Shown: piece by piece, positions 1 through 5,793 of the stretch
Layout of the letters: every line of letters begins with the position of its first letter
How positions within the stretch are numbered: the first letter of the stretch is position 1
Origin: SAR86 cluster bacterium
GTDB lineage: Bacteria > Pseudomonadota > Gammaproteobacteria > Pseudomonadales > Azotimanducaceae
Reading direction: 5' to 3'
Length of the DNA stretch: 15,133 bases
Assembly (NCBI GenBank): GCA_013204195.1
Contig: JABMOJ010000068.1
Location: 1-15,133, forward strand
Position numbers and translations under genes: made by a program
The notes under the pieces: model-generated
Databases searched by the model: none
The model's input: the letters and a program-made list of their open reading frames with translations, nothing else
What the model was told of the DNA's origin: nothing

Positions 1-433
1 ACAAATAGGCGGCTGAAAAAGCCGCGGTCAAGGGTTCTGGCCCCAGGGTTCGCAGAAGTGAGTGATCGCTATCGCCGGGTAGCCAAAATATTGAGCCGAA
101 TCTACGTGGGTCATGGAATCGAAGGATCTGGTCATTAGCCAGGACGAAGTCAACATGGTCATGCGTTTTGAGCGGCGCTGATGGCGATTGAATCCGCAGA
201 CTACCCGACATACCCAGATGGATCATGACGCGTCCGGCCGCGGTCACCAGAAATAGATATTTGCCTCGACGCTCCACCGCGTCAATCCGCTGCCCCGTCA
301 CCGCCTGTCCTAGGTCGGCAGAAATCGGCCAGCGTAGCTGGTCCTGCCGCACCAGCACCAAGCGAATCTTCTGGCCGAGCAAATGGGGCTCGATGCCCTT
401 GCGGGTCGTTTCTACTTCGGGCAATTCGGGCAT
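1..433 (-). CDS. mutM: Formamidopyrimidine-DNA glycosylase (Fpg/MutM), N-terminal part, cut by window edge
   Basis: Bifunctional DNA glycosylase/AP lyase of base excision repair that removes 8-oxoguanine and formamidopyrimidines. The reading frame starts at the ATG whose complement lies at 431-433 and is open for 144 codons to the edge. It begins MPELPEVET, the Fpg signature in which the processed N-terminal Pro and the next Glu are the catalytic residues. Lys58 (Lys57 of the mature enzyme), in RRGKYL, and the segment HLGMSGSLR are also present, followed by HDHVDF and FHDPRRFG. The helix-two-turn-helix and C-terminal zinc finger lie outside the window. The ribosome binding site is weak (GTGAGAA about 5 bases before ATG). 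In E. coli mutM follows rpmB-rpmG in the same transcription unit; here a plus-strand gene separates them, so mutM must use its own promoter or long readthrough. Identity is certain; completeness cannot be judged. Confidence 0.96.
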   Translation of the reverse strand, partial: MPELPEVETTRKGIEPHLLGQKIRLVLVRQDQLRWPISADLGQAVTGQRIDAVERRGKYLFLVTAAGRVMIHLGMSGSLRIQSPSAPLKTHDHVDFVLANDQILRFHDPRRFGSIFWLPGDSDHSLLRTLGPEPLTAAFSAAYL

Positions 434-529
434 AACAATTCTCACAAGAATCTGCGGTTCTTCAATTGCGTAGCATACCGTCCCTGGGATACGGTGCGCA
501 TCTATAGATGAATTAATTAAGGCACCGTT
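434..529. promoter_or_regulatory. Divergent intergenic region mutM / hyuA-like gene with palindrome and alternative hairpins
   Basis: This 96-base region separates divergent genes and should hold start signals for both. I see no convincing sigma-70 promoter in either direction. It does hold a perfect 12-base palindrome, CATCTATAGATG at 499-510, followed by AATTAATTAA. The segment ACGGTGC (491-497) is complementary to GCACCGT (522-528), directly before the ATG at 530. Part of it, ACGGT (491-495), is also complementary to ACCGT at 477-481. The two pairings exclude each other. The probable ribosome binding site, TAAGG at about 517-521, would sit at the edge of the second hairpin. The palindrome could be an operator; both ideas are inference. 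Confidence 0.35.
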
Positions 530-2566
530 ATGGCCACGGCATTTCTCGGTATCGACACGGGCGGCACGTTTACTGACTTCGTCCTGCGCGAGGCAGCCAC
601 CGTTCGCGTCCATAAGGTACTATCCACCCCAGGCGCGCCGCAGGATGCCATTTTGACCGGCATCAAAGAGATGGGCTTGCAAGCCAGGGTCGCCGCCGGC
701 CAAGTCATGATTATTCACGGCACCACCGTCGCCACCAATGCCGCCCTGGAAGGCAAGGGTGTCAGAACCGCCTATATTACCAACAAGGGTCTGAAAGATG
801 TGCTGCTGATCGGCCGCCAGACCCGTCAACAACTGTATCAGTTGACGCCCACCAAGCCCAAGACACCCTTTGATGAGCAGTTGATGCTAGAGGTCAATAC
901 GCGACTGAATGCCCAAGGCAAGCTCATCGAGCCATTAACAGTCACCGATCTGGATAACCTGGAAAGGCAGATCGCTATTCTGCAGCCAGAGTCCATTGCG
1001 ATTAATCTGCTGTTCTCATTTCTTGACCCTGAGCAGGAACTGCAGATCGAGGCGCGATTCTGCGACGCCTACTTCGTCTCACGCTCATCTCTGGTCTTGC
1101 CCGAACATCGTGAATACGAACGGGGCATGACCACCTGGCTGAACGCCTGGATCGGTCCGCTGATAAAGTCCTATCTGGTTTCACTGAGCACCGCGCTGGC
1201 ACCCTCCAACTTGGCTATCATGCAATCCTCAGGGCTCACGATCAGCGCTAAAGTCGCCGCTGACCGAGCCGTTAATTTGCTGTTATCCGGCCCAGCAGGG
1301 GGACTCGCTGCAGCATTGGCTATCGGTCACCAGATCCGCCAGCCACGACTGATGACATTTGATATGGGCGGTACCTCAACAGATGTGGCCTTGTTAGAAG
1401 GCGAAATTCGTCTGACCAACCAAGGTAAAATCGCGAACTATCCCGTCGCGGTCCCCATGGCCGACATTCATACCATCGGCGCCGGTGGTGGCTCCATCGC
1501 CTTTGTGGACGCCGGTGGCATGCTGCAGGTCGGACCCGCATCTGCCGGGGCCCATCCTGGGCCCGCCTGCTACGGCCGCGGTGGGACAGCACCCACCGTG
1601 ACCGACGCCAACCTGGTCTTGGGCCGCTTGCGCAGCGATGCGTTCCTCGGTGGGCGCATGCAACTCGACACGACTGCCGCCGTGAGGGCGTTACAGCCCT
1701 TGGCAGACCAGCTACAGATTAGCGTGACCGACCTGGCCTTGGGCATTATTCGCATCGCCAACGAAAGTATGATTCAGGCCCTGCGAATCATATCCATACA
1801 ACAGGGTCACGATCCGCGCGACTTCCAACTGATGAGTTTCGGTGGCGCAGGCGGCCTGCATATTTGCGACCTGGCAGACGCACTGGACGTGAGGGAAGCT
1901 ATTGTGCCGCTAAACAGCGGCGTGCTCTCAGCACTCGGCATGCTTGCCGCACAACCAGGCCGAGAAGTTGTGAAGACTCATCAGGGCATACTCGACGAGC
2001 TTGATGATAGCGCGCTGACCGCCAGGTTGGACGCCCTATTAACGATAGCCCAGCAGGAGCTGAAAGATGAGGGCATAGTCAATACCCAGCACCAGTATCA
2101 TCTGGATCTGCGCTACCTCGGCCAGACGTTCTCGATTGCTGTCGCCTACCGAACGATCGCCGCTGCCATCGCTGACTTTCACGCCATGCATTTGCGGCTA
2201 TACGGCCACGCTCTCGACAAAGCTGTCGAATTGGTGAATCTTAGGGTTCATGTGGAGGCGGTCAGGCAACCATTCAGACTGCCACCAACTACACAGACGA
2301 CTACTGAGAAGAATGGACACAGCAACTTGATTGATGGCGATAATGTTTGCGGGGACGTATTTGGCGATCTCGTCGGAGAGGTTGATCCGGTACCGATCTA
2401 TCAGCGCGACATGTTGGCCGCTACCTGCTTACTCACCGGGCCCGCATTGATCACAGAAGATCACACCACGGTCTTTTTGAAATCAGGATGGCGTGCATCC
2501 AAGGACGAACTGGGGAACTTGAAGTTGACACGGTCGGTGAGCGTCACAGGTGACAGCCACACCTGA
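530..2566 (+). CDS. Hydantoinase/oxoprolinase family ATPase subunit (HyuA-like), orphan
   Basis: A 678-residue member of the hydantoinase A / N-methylhydantoinase / 5-oxoprolinase A family. In characterised relatives this subunit uses ATP to activate or open a cyclic amide or similar ring, usually together with a HyuB partner. Visible landmarks are the N-terminal nucleotide-binding segment GIDTGGTFTDFVL (residues 7-19), GTTVATNAALEGKG (64-77), LLSGPAGG (251-258), TFDMGGTSTDVALL (276-289), the glycine-rich GAGGGSIAFVD (317-327) and GPACYGRGGTAPTVTDANL (344-362). The C-terminal part after about residue 480 is less conserved; its last 100 residues look divergent. ATG at 530 is supported by TAAGG seven to eight bases upstream. 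No hyuB gene lies on either side within view: mutM is upstream on the other strand and rpmG is only 17 bases downstream, convergent. Substrate cannot be predicted; 5-oxoproline, hydantoins and acetone-carboxylase-type ketones are all seen in this superfamily. Confidence 0.88.
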   Translation: MATAFLGIDTGGTFTDFVLREAATVRVHKVLSTPGAPQDAILTGIKEMGLQARVAAGQVMIIHGTTVATNAALEGKGVRTAYITNKGLKDVLLIGRQTRQQLYQLTPTKPKTPFDEQLMLEVNTRLNAQGKLIEPLTVTDLDNLERQIAILQPESIAINLLFSFLDPEQELQIEARFCDAYFVSRSSLVLPEHREYERGMTTWLNAWIGPLIKSYLVSLSTALAPSNLAIMQSSGLTISAKVAADRAVNLLLSGPAGGLAAALAIGHQIRQPRLMTFDMGGTSTDVALLEGEIRLTNQGKIANYPVAVPMADIHTIGAGGGSIAFVDAGGMLQVGPASAGAHPGPACYGRGGTAPTVTDANLVLGRLRSDAFLGGRMQLDTTAAVRALQPLADQLQISVTDLALGIIRIANESMIQALRIISIQQGHDPRDFQLMSFGGAGGLHICDLADALDVREAIVPLNSGVLSALGMLAAQPGREVVKTHQGILDELDDSALTARLDALLTIAQQELKDEGIVNTQHQYHLDLRYLGQTFSIAVAYRTIAAAIADFHAMHLRLYGHALDKAVELVNLRVHVEAVRQPFRLPPTTQTTTEKNGHSNLIDGDNVCGDVFGDLVGEVDPVPIYQRDMLAATCLLTGPALITEDHTTVFLKSGWRASKDELGNLKLTRSVSVTGDSHT

Positions 2567-2567
2567 C
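2543..2567. other. Stem-loop at the hyuA-like stop codon, possible weak terminator
   Basis: CAGGTG (2547-2552) pairs with CACCTG (2560-2565) around a seven-base loop. A variant pairs GTC (2543-2545) with GAC (2565-2567) and AGGTG with CACCT, leaving a two-base bulge. It spans the stop codon of the hyuA-like gene and lies between two convergent genes. No T-run follows on either strand, so it is not a classical intrinsic terminator. Its role is uncertain. Confidence 0.25.
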
Positions 2568-2583
2568 CGTATCAGAAGCAGAC

Positions 2584-2739
2584 TTACTTGATCTTGGCTT
2601 CTTTATACATCACATGCTGACGCACAACAGGATCAAACTTTTTGATCTCCATCTTGTCTGGCATGGTTTTCTTGTTCTTGCTGGTCGTGTAGTAGTGCCC
2701 GGTCCCTGCAGAGGAAACCAACTTAATCTTGTCTCTCAT
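2584..2739 (-). CDS. rpmG: 50S ribosomal protein L33
   Basis: A 51-residue basic protein of the large ribosomal subunit. It starts [19 protein letters not shown] and ends [18 protein letters not shown], a near match to E. coli L33, although the first few residues of the E. coli protein are missing. The ribosome binding site GAGGTGA lies four to five bases before the ATG and fixes the start. No cysteines are present, so it is the zinc-independent type. It lies 12 bases after rpmB and is surely cotranscribed with it. The stop is 17 bases from the convergent stop of the hyuA-like gene. Confidence 0.97.
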   Translation of the reverse strand: MRDKIKLVSSAGTGHYYTTSKNKKTMPDKMEIKKFDPVVRQHVMYKEAKIK

Positions 2740-2751
2740 TTGTTCACCTCG

Positions 2752-2988
2752 TTAGACCTGTTGACCTTCGGCTCGCATGGTCGCGATGACCAGGTCGATG
2801 CCTTTCTTGTCGATAATACGCATGCCTTTGGCCGAAACGCGCAGCTTTATAAACCGGTTTTCGCTTTCAACCCAAAACTTGTGGTCATGGATATTCGGCG
2901 AAAAACGTCGCTTGGTGCGGTTATTCGCATGAGAAACATTGTTACCGCTTACCGGTCTTTTACCGGTTACTTGACATACCTGGGACAT
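2752..2988 (-). CDS. rpmB: 50S ribosomal protein L28
   Basis: A 78-residue large-subunit ribosomal protein with the usual length for the family. It begins [20 protein letters not shown], followed by [20 protein letters not shown] and, near the C terminus, [14 protein letters not shown], all hallmarks of L28. Only one cysteine (Cys5) is visible, so a zinc-ribbon form is unlikely. AAGGA lies about 10 bases before the ATG. It is the first gene of an rpmB-rpmG unit; a promoter candidate lies about 115-150 bases upstream. It is preceded by radC on the same strand with a 204-base gap. Confidence 0.97.
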   Translation of the reverse strand: MSQVCQVTGKRPVSGNNVSHANNRTKRRFSPNIHDHKFWVESENRFIKLRVSAKGMRIIDKKGIDLVIATMRAEGQQV

Positions 2989-3109
2989 GTCACCCGTCCT
3001 TAATTCGTTACTACTAGCCAGATTGCCAAAACAACCGGGACCAGTATCTGAAAATGACTAATTTAGCATCGACCGCAAACTATATGCCGGCTGCCAGTGA
3101 GAGCCGTGC

Positions 3110-3138
3110 TTTATACCAGATGCCGAATAGCAGGGCAA
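3110..3138 (-). promoter_or_regulatory. Candidate sigma-70 promoter for rpmB-rpmG
   Basis: Reading on the minus strand, TTGCCC (complement of 3133-3138) is followed after exactly 17 bases by TATAAA (complement of 3110-3115). Transcription would start near 3103, giving an rpmB leader of about 115 bases. An overlapping alternative, TTGCAC with 17 bases to TATTCG, lies slightly upstream. Good hexamers and the position support it; no experimental evidence. The rest of the 204-base gap between radC and rpmB (2989-3192) shows no gene and no clear radC terminator. Confidence 0.45.
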
Positions 3139-3192
3139 ACAGATTCGTGCAAAACCCCTGAAGTTTGTCCACAGCAACCTAGCACACAGCTA

Positions 3193-3867
3193 TTATAGCA
3201 ATCCACGCTTGGCGAAGGACATCACCTGCTCGTCACCGACAATAATGTGATCGAGCACCCTGACATCTACCAACAGCAGCGCACTTTTCAGGCGATCGGT
3301 GATGCGTTGGTCGGCTTGGCTGGGCTCCGCCACGCCAGAAGGGTGGTTGTGGGCAAAGATCACCGCCGCCGCATTATGAAACAGAACACGTTTGACCACC
3401 TCCCTGGGATGAACACTGGCGCCATCAATCGTCCCAAAGAACAGCTCTTCGTAACGAATCAGTCGATGCTGATTGTCCAAATACAAACAGGCAAACACCT
3501 CCCGTGAGTAGCCCCGCAACTTACTTTTCAGAAACCGGCCGGTGGTCACAGGGTCAGTCATGGGGTCACCTCGATCAAAGCCCGCCTGTAGGTAGCGCTC
3601 CATGAGCTCCAGCGCAGCCCGCAACTGGGCGCTTTTGGCCGCCCCCATGCCCTTTGCACCGAGGAGCTGGGCCTGGTCCGCTTCCAGCAAGCCTCGAACG
3701 CCACGAAATTGCCGCAGCAATTCCTGGGCGAGCGCCATCACCGGCTTATTTCGAGTGCCTGTACCCAGGAAAATAGCCAATAACTCCGTATCCGACAACG
3801 TCGCAGCCCCGCGGGCCAACAGCTTTTCCCTTGGTCGCTCCGTCACCGGCCAATCCTGATCTTTCAT
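3193..3867 (-). CDS. radC: RadC-family (JAB/MPN domain) protein
   Basis: A 224-residue RadC/YicR homologue. The N-terminal part begins [20 protein letters not shown] and contains a helix-hairpin-helix-like segment around residues 59-85 ([12 protein letters not shown]). The C-terminal JAB1/MPN-like domain carries the metalloprotease-type motif H173-N-H175-P-S-G with S183 and D186. The family's molecular function is unsettled; the old link to recombinational repair in E. coli was traced to a recG mutation, and relatives occur in mobile elements. A longer open frame extends to 3930, but the ATG at 3867 is chosen because GAGGTGGAG lies just upstream and homologues start here. It is divergent from coaBC and upstream of rpmB-rpmG on the same strand. 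Confidence 0.94.
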   Translation of the reverse strand: MKDQDWPVTERPREKLLARGAATLSDTELLAIFLGTGTRNKPVMALAQELLRQFRGVRGLLEADQAQLLGAKGMGAAKSAQLRAALELMERYLQAGFDRGDPMTDPVTTGRFLKSKLRGYSREVFACLYLDNQHRLIRYEELFFGTIDGASVHPREVVKRVLFHNAAAVIFAHNHPSGVAEPSQADQRITDRLKSALLLVDVRVLDHIIVGDEQVMSFAKRGLL

Positions 3868-3904
3868 CGACTCCACCTCGAGTTTGCACTGCATTGCAAG
3901 TACA

Positions 3905-3934
3905 GAAAGTGAATGTTCACTAACTCTCACTTTC
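3905..3934. repeat. 8-base inverted repeat enclosing the palindrome half
   Basis: GAAAGTGA (3905-3912) is the exact inverse complement of TCACTTTC (3927-3934), separated by 14 bases. It shares the left arm of the palindrome at 3908-3921, so three TCAC/GTGA half-sites lie within 30 bases. This could be a cooperative regulator site; nothing more can be said from sequence. Confidence 0.4.
3908..3921. promoter_or_regulatory. SlmA-box-like palindrome upstream of radC
   Basis: AGTGAATGTTCACT has six-base inverted arms (AGTGAA/TTCACT) around a two-base centre. It keeps both GTGA and TCAC arms, at the spacing of the known E. coli SlmA binding consensus GTGAGTACTCAC, and slmA itself is in this window. 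The inner four bases differ (ATGT against GTAC), so this is a candidate only. It lies about 40 bases before the radC start codon. It could instead be an operator for another dimeric regulator. Confidence 0.35.
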
Positions 3935-4072
3935 AGCAGGAAAAATGGTATCTTTAGCCCTGCCGAAATTAGCCGGTAAAATTGACTGACGCCACCGCTC
4001 CCGGCGTAACATCCTGTAGGCTGTTAGGGACTCGGCGAGTAGCCGATTGCCCGGATTATCTCAATTCAACAT

Positions 4073-4108
4073 TTGAAGTCACTATTGAAACCACAATTGA
4101 AGCCACTA
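4073..4108 (+). repeat. Three tandem 12-base repeats abutting the coaBC start codon
   Basis: Units are TTGAAGTCACTA (4073-4084), TTGAAACCACAA (4085-4096) and TTGAAGCCACTA (4097-4108). The last base of the third unit is the A of the coaBC ATG, and the following TGAAA continues the pattern partly. In the frame of coaBC the repeat reads as a four-residue pattern (I-E-T-T, I-E-A-T). No good Shine-Dalgarno sequence is visible other than the GAAG inside the third unit. Confidence 0.7.
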
Positions 4109-5331
4109 TGAAAAATCTACAAAATAAGCACATCCTGCTCGGCGTGACGGGCGGTATCGCGGCCTATAAAGGCGCCGAGTTAATTCGGCGCCTGCAGGAT
4201 TCAGGCGCCGAGGTCAGAGTCGTCATGACTCGCGCGGCGACAGAATTTATCACGCCCCTGACAATGCAGGCGCTCTCGGGCTTCCCCGTCTCTTTAGATT
4301 TATTAGATACCGAAACCGAATCCGTGATGGGCCATATTGAGCTCGCAAGGTGGGCCGACCTGGTACTGGTCGCACCCGCCAGCGCCAATTTTCTCGCTGG
4401 CCTGCGCCAGGGAAGGGGAGATGACTTGCTGACGACCCTGTGTCTTGCCGCCACGTGTCCCATTGCTGTCGCGCCCGCGATGAACCAAGCCATGTGGGGT
4501 AACGTCGCAACGCAGGAAAACTGTGCGGGTTTGCGCCGCAATGGCGTGATCTTCTTCGGTCCCGATGAGGGCCTGCAAGCCTGCGGTGAAATCGGTCAGG
4601 GCCGATTATTGGATGTTGCCCACATTGTTGAACACACCTGTGCGATTTTTCCGTCCAACCTGCTAACGGGCAAAACCGTCATGATCACCGCCGGCCCAAC
4701 GCGAGAAGCCATCGACCCCGTGCGCTACATCAGCAATCACAGCTCGGGCAAGCAAGGTTATGCACTGGCTGAAGCCGCCGTCGAGGCCGGCGCGAAAGTC
4801 CTGCTCATCTCGGGCCCCGTCGCCCTAGCCGTGCCTGACCGAGTAACCGTCATCAATGTAGTCAGCGCTGATGATATGTATGCCGCCGTCATGGAAAACA
4901 TCACTGAGTGCGACATTTTTATCGGTGTTGCTGCCGTTGCCGACTTCAAGCCGGTGGCGGCGGCGGTGCAAAAAATCAAAAAACAGCACGACACCGAGCC
5001 ACGAACAATGACGCTGACATTAGTCGAAAATCCCGACATCATCGCCAGCGTCGCCGCCTTGCCAACACCACCATTTTTGGTCGGATTCGCTGCCGAAACT
5101 GAAAACCTGCTGACCTACGCCAGCGAAAAATTAAACCGCAAAGGTCTCGACCTGATCGTCGCCAACGACGTAGCAGACAGCCGCATAGGCTTTAACAGCG
5201 ACAATAATGGCACCACCATTATTTCGAAGGATAAAGTCACCCCCCTCGCGGTTGCCTCGAAACGTCAGGTTTCAGTTCAAATCATTCAGGTCATTGCTGA
5301 CCTGCTCAACACCAGGGAGCTTTCGAAGTGA
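4108..5331 (+). CDS. coaBC: Bifunctional phosphopantothenoylcysteine decarboxylase / phosphopantothenate-cysteine ligase (CoaBC)
   Basis: Catalyses two steps of coenzyme A synthesis: CTP-dependent joining of cysteine to 4'-phosphopantothenate, then FMN-dependent decarboxylation to 4'-phosphopantetheine. The 407-residue length equals the usual bifunctional protein. The N-terminal CoaC flavoprotein domain shows [12 protein letters not shown], catalytic His76 in MGHIELA, the PAMNQAMW motif (123-130) and the flap Cys159 in [10 protein letters not shown]. The C-terminal CoaB domain starts near residue 188 with [19 protein letters not shown], then [14 protein letters not shown] (211-224), VAAVADFKP and the lysine-rich KIKK (289-292), and ends with the usual LIVAND segment (349-354). 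ATG at 4108 matches homologues; the ribosome binding site is poor (GAAG). An in-frame extension back to TTG at 3982 is possible but unsupported. The stop overlaps the dut start by four bases, implying translational coupling. Confidence 0.96.
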   Translation: MKNLQNKHILLGVTGGIAAYKGAELIRRLQDSGAEVRVVMTRAATEFITPLTMQALSGFPVSLDLLDTETESVMGHIELARWADLVLVAPASANFLAGLRQGRGDDLLTTLCLAATCPIAVAPAMNQAMWGNVATQENCAGLRRNGVIFFGPDEGLQACGEIGQGRLLDVAHIVEHTCAIFPSNLLTGKTVMITAGPTREAIDPVRYISNHSSGKQGYALAEAAVEAGAKVLLISGPVALAVPDRVTVINVVSADDMYAAVMENITECDIFIGVAAVADFKPVAAAVQKIKKQHDTEPRTMTLTLVENPDIIASVAALPTPPFLVGFAAETENLLTYASEKLNRKGLDLIVANDVADSRIGFNSDNNGTTIISKDKVTPLAVASKRQVSVQIIQVIADLLNTRELSK

Positions 5332-5783
5332 ACGCATTACAGGTAAAAATACTCAATCCATTGATCGGCGACACAATACCACTGCCGGCTTATACAACAC
5401 CGGGCTCTGCCGGCATGGACCTCCGCGCGTGCCTGACAGATACATTGGCGCTGGCTGCCGGCGCCTGCGAACTTATCCCCACCGGTCTGGCTATTTACAT
5501 CGAAGATCCGAAATATGCCGCCATCATATTGCCGCGCTCAGGGCTGGGCCATAAGCATGGTATAGTCCTCGGCAACTTGGTGGGCCTGATTGATTCGGAT
5601 TACCAGGGAGAGCTTATGATCTCCTGCTGGAACCGCAGTGAGTCGACCTTTTTAATTGCACCGGGAGACAGAATTGCACAATTAGTCCTGATTCCGGTCA
5701 TTCAGGCGCCATTAACCCTGGTAGACGAATTCAGCCATTCACAGCGTGGTACGGACGGCTTTGGCTCTACTGGTCAACAGTGA
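5328..5783 (+). CDS. dut: Deoxyuridine 5'-triphosphate nucleotidohydrolase (dUTPase)
   Basis: Hydrolyses dUTP to dUMP and pyrophosphate, keeping uracil out of DNA and supplying dUMP for thymidylate synthesis. The 151-residue protein is the standard homotrimeric class, with all five motifs: GSAGMDLRA (26-34), [11 protein letters not shown] (69-79), [11 protein letters not shown] (86-96) with the catalytic Asp, [10 protein letters not shown] (112-121), and the C-terminal glycine-rich arm [10 protein letters not shown] (140-149). The start is GTG at 5328, overlapping the coaBC stop as GTGA; AGGGAG lies about nine bases upstream. coaBC-dut pairing is conserved in gammaproteobacteria. The algC start follows 10 bases after the stop. 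Confidence 0.97.
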   Translation: MNALQVKILNPLIGDTIPLPAYTTPGSAGMDLRACLTDTLALAAGACELIPTGLAIYIEDPKYAAIILPRSGLGHKHGIVLGNLVGLIDSDYQGELMISCWNRSESTFLIAPGDRIAQLVLIPVIQAPLTLVDEFSHSQRGTDGFGSTGQQ

Positions 5784-5793
5784 GGGTAAACAG

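Larger units (their letters stand above)
3868..4107. promoter_or_regulatory. radC / coaBC divergent intergenic region
   Basis: This 240-base region separates divergent genes. It holds an SlmA-box-like palindrome (3908-3921), a larger inverted repeat (3905-3934) and a 12-base tandem repeat abutting coaBC (4073-4108). Promoters are unclear. On the plus strand TTGACT (3982-3987) and TAACAT (4007-4012) are 19 bases apart, longer than optimal. A small stem TCGGC/GCCGA with a five-base loop lies near 4031-4045. I see no gene here: the open frame starting at the TTG at 3982 joins coaBC in frame but lacks a supporting ribosome binding site or homology. Confidence 0.4.

Noticed and set aside
2537..2547. 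GTGAGCGTCAC as a second SlmA-like box
   Set aside because: The spacer is three bases, not four, and it lies within coding sequence at the end of the HyuA-like gene; more likely chance.
2614..3003. 129-codon plus-strand frame across rpmG and rpmB
   Set aside because: It is fully antisense to two ribosomal protein genes of certain identity and has no recognisable protein features.
3887..3904. LexA box near radC
   Set aside because: The CTGC...ACAG segment has the wrong spacing and lacks the CTGT half.
3868..3930. Longer radC frame starting at 3930
   Set aside because: The ATG at 3867 has a strong ribosome binding site and matches where RadC homologues begin; the extra 21 residues show no family resemblance and cover the palindrome region.
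3982..4107. N-terminal extension of coaBC from a TTG at 3982
   Set aside because: No ribosome binding site is visible, and the CoaC domain begins normally at the ATG at 4108. The tandem repeat in this segment is reported separately.
5746..5793. algC start at the ATG inside dut
   Set aside because: It has no ribosome binding site, whereas the GTG at 5794 follows GAGGG at good distance and lies after the dut stop.
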